Of a stretch of DNA of 64,000 bases, positions 43,882 to 52,509 are shown piece after piece. The translations under genes and the position numbers were made by a program. The notes under the pieces are model-generated. The model worked only from the letters and a program-made list of their open reading frames with translations. It made no database searches and was not told where the DNA came from. The stretch comes from JAQUTK01 sp963677415 (GTDB lineage Bacteria; Bacteroidota; Bacteroidia; Bacteroidales; JAQUTK01). Numbering within the stretch: the first letter of the stretch is position 1; every line of letters starts with the position of its first letter. The stretch is taken from the NCBI GenBank assembly GCA_963677415.2, contig CAXXFJ010000011.1, forward strand, positions 62,001 to 126,000. The letters are read 5' to 3'.

Positions 43882-46800
43882 ATGAAAGAGGGATTTGCAG
43901 GCAGAGTAGCCAGCGTTTTTATTCAATCGAAACTCTCGGTGCTGTTAATGCTGGCGTTCCTTTTATTGGGAGCATTTAGTATATTTCTGATACCGCGTGA
44001 GGAGGATCCTCAGATAGAGGCACCAATGGCTGACATTATGGTGGCTTTCCCAGGTGCTAATCCGCAGGAAGTGGAGAGTAAAGTGGCTGTTCCACTCGAA
44101 AAAGTGGTGTCAAACGTGAAGGGGGTGGAATATGTGTATTCTACTTCCATGAATGGCCAGATGATGCTTTCAGTTCAGTTTTACGTGGGCGAGGATATCG
44201 AGCGCTCACTGGTTAAGCTCTATACGGAAATCATGAAAAATATGGATAAGATGCCTCCGGGTATCTCCATGCCATTGATCAAGACGCGTGCCATAGATGA
44301 TGTTCCTGTGCTGGCGCTTACTCTTTGGAGTGATAACTATGGCGATTATTCGCTGCGACAGATGGCTGACGCTCTTACCACAGAGTTGAAGAAGGTACCT
44401 GATGTGGCGGCGGTAACTGTGATCGGAGGACGTGGCAAAGAGGTAAAGGTAGTATTGGATAAGGATAAACTGGCAGGTAATCATCTGGATATGGCTTCTG
44501 TGGCTAACTTTATTGGTGGGAGCAATATGCATGCGTCTGCTGGCACTCTTTTGAAAGGGGACTATCTGTTTGCTGTTGAGGCCGGTAATTTTCTGGAGTC
44601 TGCGGATGATGTGGCTAATCTTGTAGTAGGGGTGAATAATAACCAACCTGTCTATCTGCGTCAGGTAGCCAGAGTGGATGAGGGACCTGAAGTTCCGGCA
44701 CAATATGTAACCTTTGGACAAGGTAATGAGAGTCTGAAAAAGGGAGAAACGGCTGGCCGTGATTACCCTGCAGTGACGATTGCACTTGCCAAGAAGAAGG
44801 GCGTGGATGCTAAAAAGCTTTCTGTGCAACTACTGAAAAAGGTAGAAAGCCAAAGAGAGGAACTGATCCCTTCGGATGTACATGTGACGACAACTCGTAA
44901 TTATGGGCAGACAGCTTCTGACAAGGTTTCTGAGTTATTACTTCACTTATTTGTGGCCATTATTGCAGTGACGTTGTTTGTGATGATTGCCATGGGATGG
45001 CGAGGTGGACTGGTCATCTTTCTTTCTGTTCCGGTGACTTTTGCTTTGACGTTGTTTGCGTATTATTTCATGGATTATACCTTAAATAGGATCACGCTTT
45101 TTGCATTGGTCTTTGTGACAGGTATTGTAGTGGATGATTCAATAATTATCGCAGAAAATATGCACCGTCATTTCAAGATGAAACGTTTGCCTTTCTTGCA
45201 GGCTGCTACATATGCTATCAATGAGGTGGGTAATCCTACTATTCTGGCAACTTTTACGGTGATTGCTGCAGTTCTCCCTATGGCTTTTGTGTCAGGAATG
45301 ATGGGGCCTTATATGAGCCCAATGCCTATTGGTGCGTCGATTGCAATGATTTTCTCTTTGGTTATCGCACTTACGCTGACTCCTTATCTGGGATATATTT
45401 TTCTTCGTACAAAAGAGAATAACGTTGAAGATACGGAAGCTGATGAGAAGCTGATGGAAGAGAGCAAGGTATACAGGCTGTACAGTCGACTGCTGACTCC
45501 GATGCTTGCATCGCGAAGGTTGCGTTGGACATTTATGATTGTGACTACGCTTTTGCTCTTCGTGTCGGTGTCGTTATTCTTTACAAAGTCTGTGCCGGTA
45601 AAGATGCTGCCTTTTGATAATAAGAATGAGTTTCAGGTGGTCATTGATATGCCCGAAGGTACAACATTGGAACGAACTGCTGCCGTGACGAAAGAGATCG
45701 GTTTATATATTTCCCAACAGCCTGAGGTGGTTAATTACCAAACTTATTCCGGTACTTCTGCTCCACTTAGTTTCAATGGACTGGCTCGTCATTATGATAT
45801 GAGAAGAGGGGAGAATGTAGCTGATATTCAGGTAAATTTAACGGATAAAGGGGAACGGGACATGCAAAGTCATAGCATTGCGGTGGCTGTGCGTCCAGGT
45901 ATTCAGGCTATTGCTGCAAAGTATGGTGCGAATGCAAAGGTGGTTGAAGTTCCTCCCGGACCTCCTGTGATGTCTACGTTGGTAGCTGAAATTTATGGGC
46001 CTGATTATGAAAATCAGAAGAAGATTGCCAAACAAGTAAAAGCATTATTTACGGAGACTCCGGATGTGGTGGATGTGGATTGGATGGTTGAGGATGATCA
46101 GATGCAATACTCTTTTGAGGTGGATAAAGAGAAAGCAATGCTTCGGGGTGTGGCTCCTGCTCAGGTGGTTGGAGCTATCCAGTCGGCTTTGTCCGGACAG
46201 ATTGCAGGAGTCGTTCATCAGCCTTCTTCTTCGTTGCCGGTACCTGTCAAACTACAGTTTGCAGACGAGGATAAGAGTACTATCAATGACTTGAAAAGCA
46301 TAAAGATTGTAAATCAAAGAGGGGAAATGATCTCCGTTGGTGATCTTGTTCATATCTCTGAGACTATAAAAGAAAAGAGTATTAACCGGAAGAATCAGAA
46401 GCGTGTAGTCTATGTAGTTGGAGATATGGCGGGCAAACTGGAAAGTCCGGTGTATGCTATGGGAAGTATCTCTGACAAATTGAAGAGTATCGAACTTCCT
46501 GCCGGATACGTATTGAATGAGGAATATAGCAGTCAGCCGGAGTCTGAAGAACAGTATTCGCTGAAATGGGATGGGGAATGGCAGATTACATACGAGGTGT
46601 TTCGTGATCTGGGTATTGCCTTCTTGATAGCAATCATTATTATATATATGTTGATCATCGCTTGGTTTCAGAGCTTTATTGTTCCGGTTGTAATGCTAAC
46701 CGTTATTCCTTTGTCGCTCATCGGAATTATTTTTGGACACTGGATCATGGGGGTTTATTTCAGTGCTACATCTATGATTGGTTTTATTGCCTTAGCGGGT

Positions 46801-47085
46801 GTAATGGTGCGTAACTCTATCTTATTGATTGACTTTATTGATATCCGGTTGAAGGAGGGTATTCCTTTAAATCAAGCGATCATTGAATCAGGTGCTGTGA
46901 GAAGTATACCAATCTTACTGACGGCGGGTACTGTTATTTTAGGTGCTTTTGTAATCTTGTTTGATCCCCTGTTTCAGGGATTGGCGATCTCTCTCATGGG
47001 TGGGACGATAACTTCTACTTTGCTCACATTAGTCGTGGTGCCGTTGCTTTACTTTAAGTTGATGAGAAATAAACATAATAAATAA
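43882..47085 (+). CDS. RND efflux pump inner membrane transporter
   Basis: A 1067-residue proton-driven transporter with the AcrB plan: transmembrane helix 1 near 15-35, a first large periplasmic loop beginning REEDPQIEAPMADIMVAFPGA, helices 2-6 with GIVVDDSIIIAENMHRHF in helix 4 (the Asp pair of the proton relay), a second large loop, and helices 8-12 with GVMVRNSILLIDFID. Drug, bile acid or metal efflux are all possible; the ER/D-E-D-P start and short loops fit the HAE-type subgroup found in Bacteroidetes and many proteobacteria. Third gene of the operon, 27 bases after the adaptor. Confidence 0.94.
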   Translation: MKEGFAGRVASVFIQSKLSVLLMLAFLLLGAFSIFLIPREEDPQIEAPMADIMVAFPGANPQEVESKVAVPLEKVVSNVKGVEYVYSTSMNGQMMLSVQFYVGEDIERSLVKLYTEIMKNMDKMPPGISMPLIKTRAIDDVPVLALTLWSDNYGDYSLRQMADALTTELKKVPDVAAVTVIGGRGKEVKVVLDKDKLAGNHLDMASVANFIGGSNMHASAGTLLKGDYLFAVEAGNFLESADDVANLVVGVNNNQPVYLRQVARVDEGPEVPAQYVTFGQGNESLKKGETAGRDYPAVTIALAKKKGVDAKKLSVQLLKKVESQREELIPSDVHVTTTRNYGQTASDKVSELLLHLFVAIIAVTLFVMIAMGWRGGLVIFLSVPVTFALTLFAYYFMDYTLNRITLFALVFVTGIVVDDSIIIAENMHRHFKMKRLPFLQAATYAINEVGNPTILATFTVIAAVLPMAFVSGMMGPYMSPMPIGASIAMIFSLVIALTLTPYLGYIFLRTKENNVEDTEADEKLMEESKVYRLYSRLLTPMLASRRLRWTFMIVTTLLLFVSVSLFFTKSVPVKMLPFDNKNEFQVVIDMPEGTTLERTAAVTKEIGLYISQQPEVVNYQTYSGTSAPLSFNGLARHYDMRRGENVADIQVNLTDKGERDMQSHSIAVAVRPGIQAIAAKYGANAKVVEVPPGPPVMSTLVAEIYGPDYENQKKIAKQVKALFTETPDVVDVDWMVEDDQMQYSFEVDKEKAMLRGVAPAQVVGAIQSALSGQIAGVVHQPSSSLPVPVKLQFADEDKSTINDLKSIKIVNQRGEMISVGDLVHISETIKEKSINRKNQKRVVYVVGDMAGKLESPVYAMGSISDKLKSIELPAGYVLNEEYSSQPESEEQYSLKWDGEWQITYEVFRDLGIAFLIAIIIIYMLIIAWFQSFIVPVVMLTVIPLSLIGIIFGHWIMGVYFSATSMIGFIALAGVMVRNSILLIDFIDIRLKEGIPLNQAIIESGAVRSIPILLTAGTVILGAFVILFDPLFQGLAISLMGGTITSTLLTLVVVPLLYFKLMRNKHNK

Positions 47086-47089
47086 TCGT

Positions 47090-47413
47090 ATGAAACTATT
47101 AGTGGTAACCAGTCTGGCAGAGCATAGCGATAAAGTTGCTGCAATGCTCATTGAAGCAGGAGTCAAGGTGTTTAGTATAACAGAGACAACTGGATTTAAG
47201 GAGTCTCACCATCCCGATTTGCGGGATAACTGGTACGGGGGTGGAAATGGGAAATTTAACTCTCTCTTTTTCTTTTCATTTACCTCACGGGAAAATGCGG
47301 AAAAAGTGATTGAGTCGATACGTTTATGTAATTCTGAGAAAGGGAATCGTTTTCCTGTAAGAGGCTTTATACTTGCTGTGGAAAGCTCAACCAGCATGGA
47401 AGATGCTTTATAA
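47090..47413 (+). CDS. Small P-II-like protein of the efflux operon
   Basis: A 107-residue cytoplasmic protein, 4 bases after the RND gene. MKLLVVTSLAEHSDKVAAML, ITETTGF and the FSFTSRENAEKVIESI helix suggest a ferredoxin-like, P-II-type fold. Small proteins of similar fold are found at the ends of other RND operons (for example DUF3240 next to metal pumps), where a sensing or regulatory role is supposed. I do not recognise an exact family. A diverged copy of its last 15 or so codons lies at 50578-50625. Confidence 0.75.
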   Translation: MKLLVVTSLAEHSDKVAAMLIEAGVKVFSITETTGFKESHHPDLRDNWYGGGNGKFNSLFFFSFTSRENAEKVIESIRLCNSEKGNRFPVRGFILAVESSTSMEDAL

Positions 47414-47440
47414 ATAAAAGAGGACAGCCTGGATCTATTC
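47381..47440. repeat. Direct repeat flanking the glycosylation cassette, left copy
   Basis: The 3' end of the small P-II-like gene and the bases after it. It matches 50593-50652 at roughly 50 of 60 bases, in the same orientation, with a central 21-base identical block. Confidence 0.75.
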
Positions 47441-47486
47441 TAACGTTTTATATCCGGACAAGGTGCTGAATTACTGAATACAAATC

Positions 47487-48293
47487 ATGGAAATGGAAAT
47501 AGAAAACAAACCTACAAGAATGAAACAAGCTGTTGGGGTTAGTGGTAATTGCATAAAAAATAAGACCAGAGAGTACGAACTTACCATTGTTGTCCCGGTA
47601 TTTAACGAGGAGGACAATATACCGGCACTTGAAGAAAAGCTTTCGGCTTTTGTCGCAGGATCGTTATTGAAGACTTGTGTTCTGTTTGTAAACGATTGTT
47701 CGACAGATCAAAGTCTGGAAAGAATAGAGGCGGTTTGTGATCGTCAACCCCATTTCTTCTACCTCAGTTTTTTGAAGAACGCTGGATTAAGCGCTGGAAT
47801 AAAAGCAGGTATTGAAGCAACACTATCCACCTTCGTAGGCTATATTGACGCAGATTTGCAAACTATTCCTGAAGATTTTAATTTGCTGATTCCTTACTTG
47901 CATGAATACGAAATGGTGATGGGGATTCGCACCAATCGGAAAGATAGTTTTGTAAAGAATCTATCCTCCAAAATTGCGAATGGATTTCGCCGGATCATTA
48001 CCAACGATGGGGTTTCTGATACCGGCTGTCCATTAAAAATAATGAGAACAGACTATGCCAAACGAATTCCATTTTTTAACGGAATGCATCGCTTCTTACC
48101 CGCCCTCATACAATTGCAAAAAGGTAAGTTGAAACAAGTTCCGGTTAGCCATTTCCCTCGCGTTGCCGGAAAATCAAAGTTCAACCTGGCTAACAGGCTG
48201 GTTGATCCTTTCATCGACTGCTTTGTTTACCGATGGATGAAAAGAAGGTACCTGAATTTCAAGATTGCAGAAACCAATATTGATTTGAGATGA
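47487..48293 (+). CDS. GT2 polyprenyl-phosphate glycosyltransferase (DPM1/ArnC-like)
   Basis: A 268-residue glycosyltransferase family 2 enzyme: LTIVVPVFNEEDNIPAL at about 34-50, VNDCSTDQS, GYIDADLQTIPED with the D-x-D-type motif near 120, and SDTGCPLKIMR near 180. The family moves a sugar from a nucleotide to undecaprenyl phosphate. Unlike ArnC it lacks the two C-terminal membrane helices; the LAB_N membrane protein encoded next, whose start overlaps this stop by 4 bases, may replace them. First gene of the inserted cassette. Confidence 0.88.
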   Translation: MEMEIENKPTRMKQAVGVSGNCIKNKTREYELTIVVPVFNEEDNIPALEEKLSAFVAGSLLKTCVLFVNDCSTDQSLERIEAVCDRQPHFFYLSFLKNAGLSAGIKAGIEATLSTFVGYIDADLQTIPEDFNLLIPYLHEYEMVMGIRTNRKDSFVKNLSSKIANGFRRIITNDGVSDTGCPLKIMRTDYAKRIPFFNGMHRFLPALIQLQKGKLKQVPVSHFPRVAGKSKFNLANRLVDPFIDCFVYRWMKRRYLNFKIAETNIDLR

Positions 48294-48934
48294 TTTACGC
48301 TTTAGGATTTGTATCTCAGGTGCTTTTTTTCACCCGTACTCTTATTCAGTGGGTTCTTTCTGAGCGCTCCAAAAAGGTGCTTTCGCCAACCATTTACTGG
48401 ATATTGAGTATTGTTGCCTCTTATCTTTTTGTAATTTATGGATGGTTTCGCAACGACTTTGCCATCATTCTCGGACAGTTCCTTTCGTATTATATATACA
48501 TATGGAATCTGGATGAAACGGGTGTATGGAAGCGAATAACTCCTTCTCTCAGATCAATTCTCATCATGACACCAGTCATTGCAATTGTGTTTGTGATATA
48601 TAACGGGCACGACTTTATCGAGAACTTTTTTGTCAACGAAAAAATCCCTGTTTGGCTGATCATTTTTGGCATCTTGGGGCAAATCCTATTTTCCTTACGT
48701 TTTGTTTATCAGTGGCTCTATTCATTGTCGAGAAATGAGTCGCTGCTTCCCAACGGTTTTTGGCTGATTAGTCTGATTGGCTCTGGAATAATTGCAATTT
48801 ATGGATTTATAAGGGTTGATCCTATCCTGATACTTGGGCAATCGGTTGGTTTTATTGCCTATTCGCGAAACATCTTTATTTACAAGAAAGAACTAATGAA
48901 CAAATTAAATGAAGAGCCGATATACAACCAATAA
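48290..48934 (+). CDS. Membrane protein with two lipid A biosynthesis N-terminal (LAB_N) domains
   Basis: A 214-residue membrane protein of about 6 helices built from two similar halves: FTRTLIQWVLSERSKKVLSPTIYWILS and LRFVYQWLYSLSRNESLLPNGFWLIS, each followed by a Y-G-x-x-R segment and by ILGQ. This is the LAB_N module, found in or beside lipid A and polyprenyl sugar enzymes. It is translationally coupled to GT2 (ATGA overlap) and overlaps or abuts the GT39 gene. A scaffold or flippase-like role in presenting the sugar donor is inference. Confidence 0.85.
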   Translation: MIYALGFVSQVLFFTRTLIQWVLSERSKKVLSPTIYWILSIVASYLFVIYGWFRNDFAIILGQFLSYYIYIWNLDETGVWKRITPSLRSILIMTPVIAIVFVIYNGHDFIENFFVNEKIPVWLIIFGILGQILFSLRFVYQWLYSLSRNESLLPNGFWLISLIGSGIIAIYGFIRVDPILILGQSVGFIAYSRNIFIYKKELMNKLNEEPIYNQ

Positions 48935-50489
48935 TACCATGAGGTTTGCGATGTATTTCATTGCTGTTTTGCCAATGTTGATTCTTCGTGACTTTACCCC
49001 TGATAATGAACTTCGCTATCTGAGCATTGCGGACGAAGCGCTGCAAAATGGATCGATATTTACCTTTGCCAGCCACGGATTGGTATATGCCGACAAACCA
49101 CCTCTCTACCTCTGGATTGTAATGCTTGGGAAGTGGATGTTGGGATATCATAGTTTGCTTCTTCTGGGACTCTTTTCGTTTGTTCCGGCATTGGTAATTA
49201 TTGCCATCATGGACAATTGGGTGAAAGAATTGCTCTCGGAGAGAGAGCGTCTGGTTGCTCAACTCATGTTGATTACCAGTGGCTTTTTTGTTGGTGCTGC
49301 AGTGGTTCTCCGGATGGATATGTTGATGTGCATGTTTATTGTTTTGGCACTTCGCACCTTTTTTAGAATATACTCTGGAAAAGGCAGGCGACGCGATTCA
49401 ATAGTATTTCCCATATATATTTTTCTGGCCATTTTCACTAAAGGACCTATTGGTCTGATTGTTCCTTTGGTTTCAACCATTCTTTTCCTGATTGTACAAA
49501 AAGAAATACGTACTATCGGAAAATATTGGAATTTGAAAACATTCACCATTTTACTATTACTATGCGGGGCCTGGTTTATCGGAGTTTATGCCGAGGGAGG
49601 AAGCCAATATCTGAATAACTTGCTTTTCAACCAAACGATCAATCGGGCAGTGAACTCGTTTCACCATAAAGAACCATTTTACTATTATTTTGTGGCATTC
49701 CTGTATTCACTCGCCCCATGGTCGTTGCTGATTGTTGGAGTTTTGATTGCTGGAATAAAACGAAAGTGGGCATCAACAGATTTGGAGCGTTTCTTCCTGA
49801 CCATTGCACTGTCAACTTTTATGATATTGTCGCTATTAAGTTCCAAGTTGGCCATTTATATGCTTCCTGCTTTTCCTTTTTTTGTTTATCTCGGGGTGGT
49901 GTGGGTAACAAAGCTCGGGGTGCAGCAATGGATGTTGTGGCTTGTTGGTATTCCTGCCGGAATCCTTTCTTTGACTTTGCCGGGCTTAATTGTGACATCT
50001 CTTTTGTATGAGTTCAGTGAAGTTGGAATTTCACCGCTGGTTTTTATTGCAGGTCTTATATTATCTGGAACGGGTATCGTATCCATTCGTTTTCTGATAA
50101 AGCGTTCGATGAATAATTCGATTATTTCATTGGCCACCGGTATTCTGTTGTCCGTTTTTACTGTTTCGTTTGCTATCCCTAAGTATAACAGTTATATTGG
50201 TCTTCAGCAGATTTGTGATCAGGCCAAAGAATCCACTACTAAGAATGGGAGTGTGAACTACTATTACTGTGAGATGAGCCGAGCTGACAATATGGATGTT
50301 TATTTGGGAGTAATGCCCGGGAAACTTAGAATATGTGACTTGTATAAACCTAATTCTCCGATTAAAACACCGGCTATTATATTTACCAGGCAAAAAGCCA
50401 TCGAACGAAACGACTCATTAAGAGTATTTATTCAAGATAAGGTGATCCATCAATTGGGTGGAAACTATTACATCGAAATAAACAGATAA
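48909..50489 (+). CDS. GT39/ArnT-like membrane glycosyltransferase
   Basis: A 526-residue inner membrane protein with about 12 helices. TPDNELRYLSIADEAL near residue 30 carries the acidic pair in the first periplasmic loop that is catalytic in ArnT and protein mannosyltransferases; DKPPLYLWI follows, as in the family. A periplasmic C-terminal domain of about 90 residues ends it. It should transfer the sugar from undecaprenyl phosphate, made by the GT2 enzyme, to lipid A or another acceptor. The ATG at 48939 (MRFAMYF) is an alternative start that avoids the 26-base overlap with the LAB_N gene. Confidence 0.87.
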   Translation: MKSRYTTNNTMRFAMYFIAVLPMLILRDFTPDNELRYLSIADEALQNGSIFTFASHGLVYADKPPLYLWIVMLGKWMLGYHSLLLLGLFSFVPALVIIAIMDNWVKELLSERERLVAQLMLITSGFFVGAAVVLRMDMLMCMFIVLALRTFFRIYSGKGRRRDSIVFPIYIFLAIFTKGPIGLIVPLVSTILFLIVQKEIRTIGKYWNLKTFTILLLLCGAWFIGVYAEGGSQYLNNLLFNQTINRAVNSFHHKEPFYYYFVAFLYSLAPWSLLIVGVLIAGIKRKWASTDLERFFLTIALSTFMILSLLSSKLAIYMLPAFPFFVYLGVVWVTKLGVQQWMLWLVGIPAGILSLTLPGLIVTSLLYEFSEVGISPLVFIAGLILSGTGIVSIRFLIKRSMNNSIISLATGILLSVFTVSFAIPKYNSYIGLQQICDQAKESTTKNGSVNYYYCEMSRADNMDVYLGVMPGKLRICDLYKPNSPIKTPAIIFTRQKAIERNDSLRVFIQDKVIHQLGGNYYIEINR

Positions 50490-50490
50490 A

Positions 50491-50625
50491 ATGATCAAAA
50501 TTTTAATTACTGGTGCTGCTGGCTTTATCGGATTCCATGCAGTGATGCATTTCAAAAAGATCGCTTGATTTCATAGTTTTATTGTTCCTATTGAGAGCTC
50601 AACCTGCCTGGAAGATGCTTTATAA
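50491..50625 (+). pseudogene. Chimeric remnant: epimerase start joined to the tail of the small P-II-like protein
   Basis: The frame begins MIKILITGAAGFIGFHAV, the Rossmann G-x-x-G-x-x-G start of an NAD-dependent sugar epimerase, and meets a TGA after 25 codons. The same frame then reads FIVPIESSTCLEDAL and stop, which matches the C-terminus FILAVESSTSMEDAL of the gene at 47090-47413. A fourth cassette gene has therefore been lost by a deletion that ended in a second copy of the small gene. Confidence 0.75.
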
Positions 50626-50652
50626 ATAAAAAGGGACAGCCTTGATCTTTTT
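50593..50652. repeat. Direct repeat flanking the glycosylation cassette, right copy
   Basis: Diverged copy of 47381-47440 (about 87% by eye), covering the tail of a second small P-II-like gene and the following bases GGACAGCCTTGATCT. Confidence 0.75.
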
Positions 50653-50718
50653 TATGCAGGCTGATCTATCTTTTCTTCTCTTTGAAAAGAGGTCAATATG
50701 ATCAGAATTTCTAGGTTC

Positions 50719-50750
50719 GTAATGCGCAAATAATTACTTTTGCGCATTAC
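50719..50750. promoter_or_regulatory. Operator-like palindrome over the purN promoter
   Basis: GTAATGCGCAAA (50719-50730) and TTTGCGCATTAC (50739-50750) are perfect 12-base inverted arms with an 8-base spacer. The -7 element TACTTTTG (50735-50742) lies inside. A dimeric repressor bound here would block the promoter. No clear -33 TTTG is present. Confidence 0.55.
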
Positions 50751-50776
50751 TGATTATAAAAAAACGAACTGAAGAT

Positions 50777-51352
50777 ATGAAATACATTGCCATTTTAGCT
50801 TCCGGATCCGGAACAAATGCCGAGAATATATCCCGTTATTTTGCTGATAGTACAGAAATCCGCGTCGCGGTTGTTCTTTCCAATAATCAAAAAGCCGGAG
50901 TGCATGAACGGATTCGGGCATTGGGTATTCCTTCATTTGTCTATACTCGTGAAGAGTTTGCTGAAGGAACGCTAGTCCTGAAAAAACTTAAAGAATATAA
51001 GGTGGAGTTGGTTGTGTTGGCGGGTTTTATGAACAAGATATCAGAGGTATTGCTAAAAGCTTTTCCGGATAGGATGATAAATATTCACCCTTCACTACTT
51101 CCAAAATATGGAGGAAAGTCAATGTATGGCATGAATGTACACGAAGCGGTAGTGGCTGCTGGCGAAAAGGAAACAGGTATAACAATTCATTACCTAAACG
51201 ATCAATACGATAAAGGAGGTATAATCTTCCAGGCTTCTTGTCCGGTAGTAGCCTCAGATACGCCTGAGGAGGTCGCTGCGAGAGTACATGGCCTGGAATA
51301 TACATTTTATCCACAGGTGATTAAGGATCTCTTAATCCCGAATCACCTGTAA
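50777..51352 (+). CDS. purN: Phosphoribosylglycinamide formyltransferase
   Basis: Adds a formyl group from 10-formyl-tetrahydrofolate to GAR in purine synthesis. The 191-residue protein has ILASGSGTNAENI at the N-terminus, the catalytic region with NIHPSLLPKYGG near 95, and HYLNDQYDKGGIIFQ with the conserved Asp near 140. Full length for the family. It is monocistronic, with a palindrome over its promoter, and ends in a hairpin that overlaps the stop codon. Confidence 0.96.
   Translation: MKYIAILASGSGTNAENISRYFADSTEIRVAVVLSNNQKAGVHERIRALGIPSFVYTREEFAEGTLVLKKLKEYKVELVVLAGFMNKISEVLLKAFPDRMINIHPSLLPKYGGKSMYGMNVHEAVVAAGEKETGITIHYLNDQYDKGGIIFQASCPVVASDTPEEVAARVHGLEYTFYPQVIKDLLIPNHL
51313..51350 (+). 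terminator. Terminator-like hairpin overlapping the end of purN
   Basis: ACAGGTGATT pairs perfectly with AATCACCTGT across 18 bases, and AAATTTTG follows. The T run is short, so efficiency is uncertain. Confidence 0.45.
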
Positions 51353-51360
51353 ATTTTGTA

Positions 51361-52410
51361 TTAATACCCCCACTGGTTTTTAATTGTCCAGTTCTTAGTA
51401 TTTAATGTGTTTATTGCCTCTTCACTCAACGTACCGTTCGTTTCATCAGGAGTATCTTCGAGCGATTTTTCAGCGATCAGACAGATAGATCCGGTTTCTC
51501 CTTCTTTTATGGTGGGAAGTGTGTTGACAATGCCGGTAAGTTCCTCAGTTATAAGCTGATTATAGTAGCATTTTAGCGTGTGAAGTTTTGGATTATTGAG
51601 TTTGATAGATGAGAGTTTGTTGCTGAAACAGATAAGTGTGGAGAGACTATCGCAATCGCTTACATCCAGCGTGGTTAGACTATTCCGTTCACATGTTAAG
51701 TAAAGGAGTGAGGAGCATCCCTTCAATGTTAGTGTCTCCAATTTGGCTAAAGTGTCGTTTTGGGCGCGATATACGCTTAGAACATATAGAGAACTACAGT
51801 CACTCATATCCAGAGAAACCAGCGGATTACCTTCCACTTGGAAGCCTGAGAGTGCTGTACATCCACTCATAGAGAGATTGGAAAGCTTATTGGTACCACA
51901 GTTAATCGACTGTAGCAATTTGAGCCCGTTGGCATTGATAGAAGTCAACTGATTTGAGCTGCAATTTACTAACATAAGACTATCTGCATTCTGAAGATTT
52001 AGAGAAGTCAGCTGGTTTTGCTTACAATCGATCTCTGTAAGGGAGGGAGCCTTATCAATGGTTAGTTTTAATACATTCTCACCAGCAATATCCAGCATTG
52101 TGATATTTTTTCCCGTAATGGTAATTGTGTATTCTCCTGCAGTTGAAAAAGTATGAGGAATTGACTTCTCCTGATTTAAGGCAATGTAGTTTTGATCAAC
52201 CCCGTCTCCCCAGTTCACACTGAAATAGGATCCAATGAAAGCAATGTTTTTTACTTGATTATCCTGTGTGACATTCAGTTTGAGGGTGATCTTTGTCTGA
52301 TTCTTATCGGTATTATCCGGAAATAAGTTCTCATCATCTGTGGAGCAACCAGTAAGAAGTGCGATTCCGGCAAGAAATATCCAACCGAAAGCTGATAAAG
52401 TTGATTTCAT
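51361..52410 (-). CDS. Leucine-rich-repeat lipoprotein
   Basis: A 349-residue lipoprotein (lipobox LLTGC, Cys at 22). Residues about 40-105 form a small beta domain with FSVNWGDG and HTFSTAGEYTITITG, as in PKD-like domains. Residues about 110-290 carry internalin-type repeats of 20-22 residues with the L-x-x-L-x-C-x-x-N-x-L pattern (LTEIDCKQNQLTSLNL, LVNCSSNQLTSI, LTCERNSLTTLDV). Surface exposure and a ligand-binding role are inferred. It converges with purN. Confidence 0.85.
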   Translation of the reverse strand: MKSTLSAFGWIFLAGIALLTGCSTDDENLFPDNTDKNQTKITLKLNVTQDNQVKNIAFIGSYFSVNWGDGVDQNYIALNQEKSIPHTFSTAGEYTITITGKNITMLDIAGENVLKLTIDKAPSLTEIDCKQNQLTSLNLQNADSLMLVNCSSNQLTSINANGLKLLQSINCGTNKLSNLSMSGCTALSGFQVEGNPLVSLDMSDCSSLYVLSVYRAQNDTLAKLETLTLKGCSSLLYLTCERNSLTTLDVSDCDSLSTLICFSNKLSSIKLNNPKLHTLKCYYNQLITEELTGIVNTLPTIKEGETGSICLIAEKSLEDTPDETNGTLSEEAINTLNTKNWTIKNQWGY

Positions 52411-52509
52411 TTGGTTATATATTAAATGGTTAATAAAAAGTGGCTGCTTTCTGGTAATTTAAAGAAAGTACCCGCCGTTAAAATTACAGACGTCTTCTTG
52501 CAATTTATA

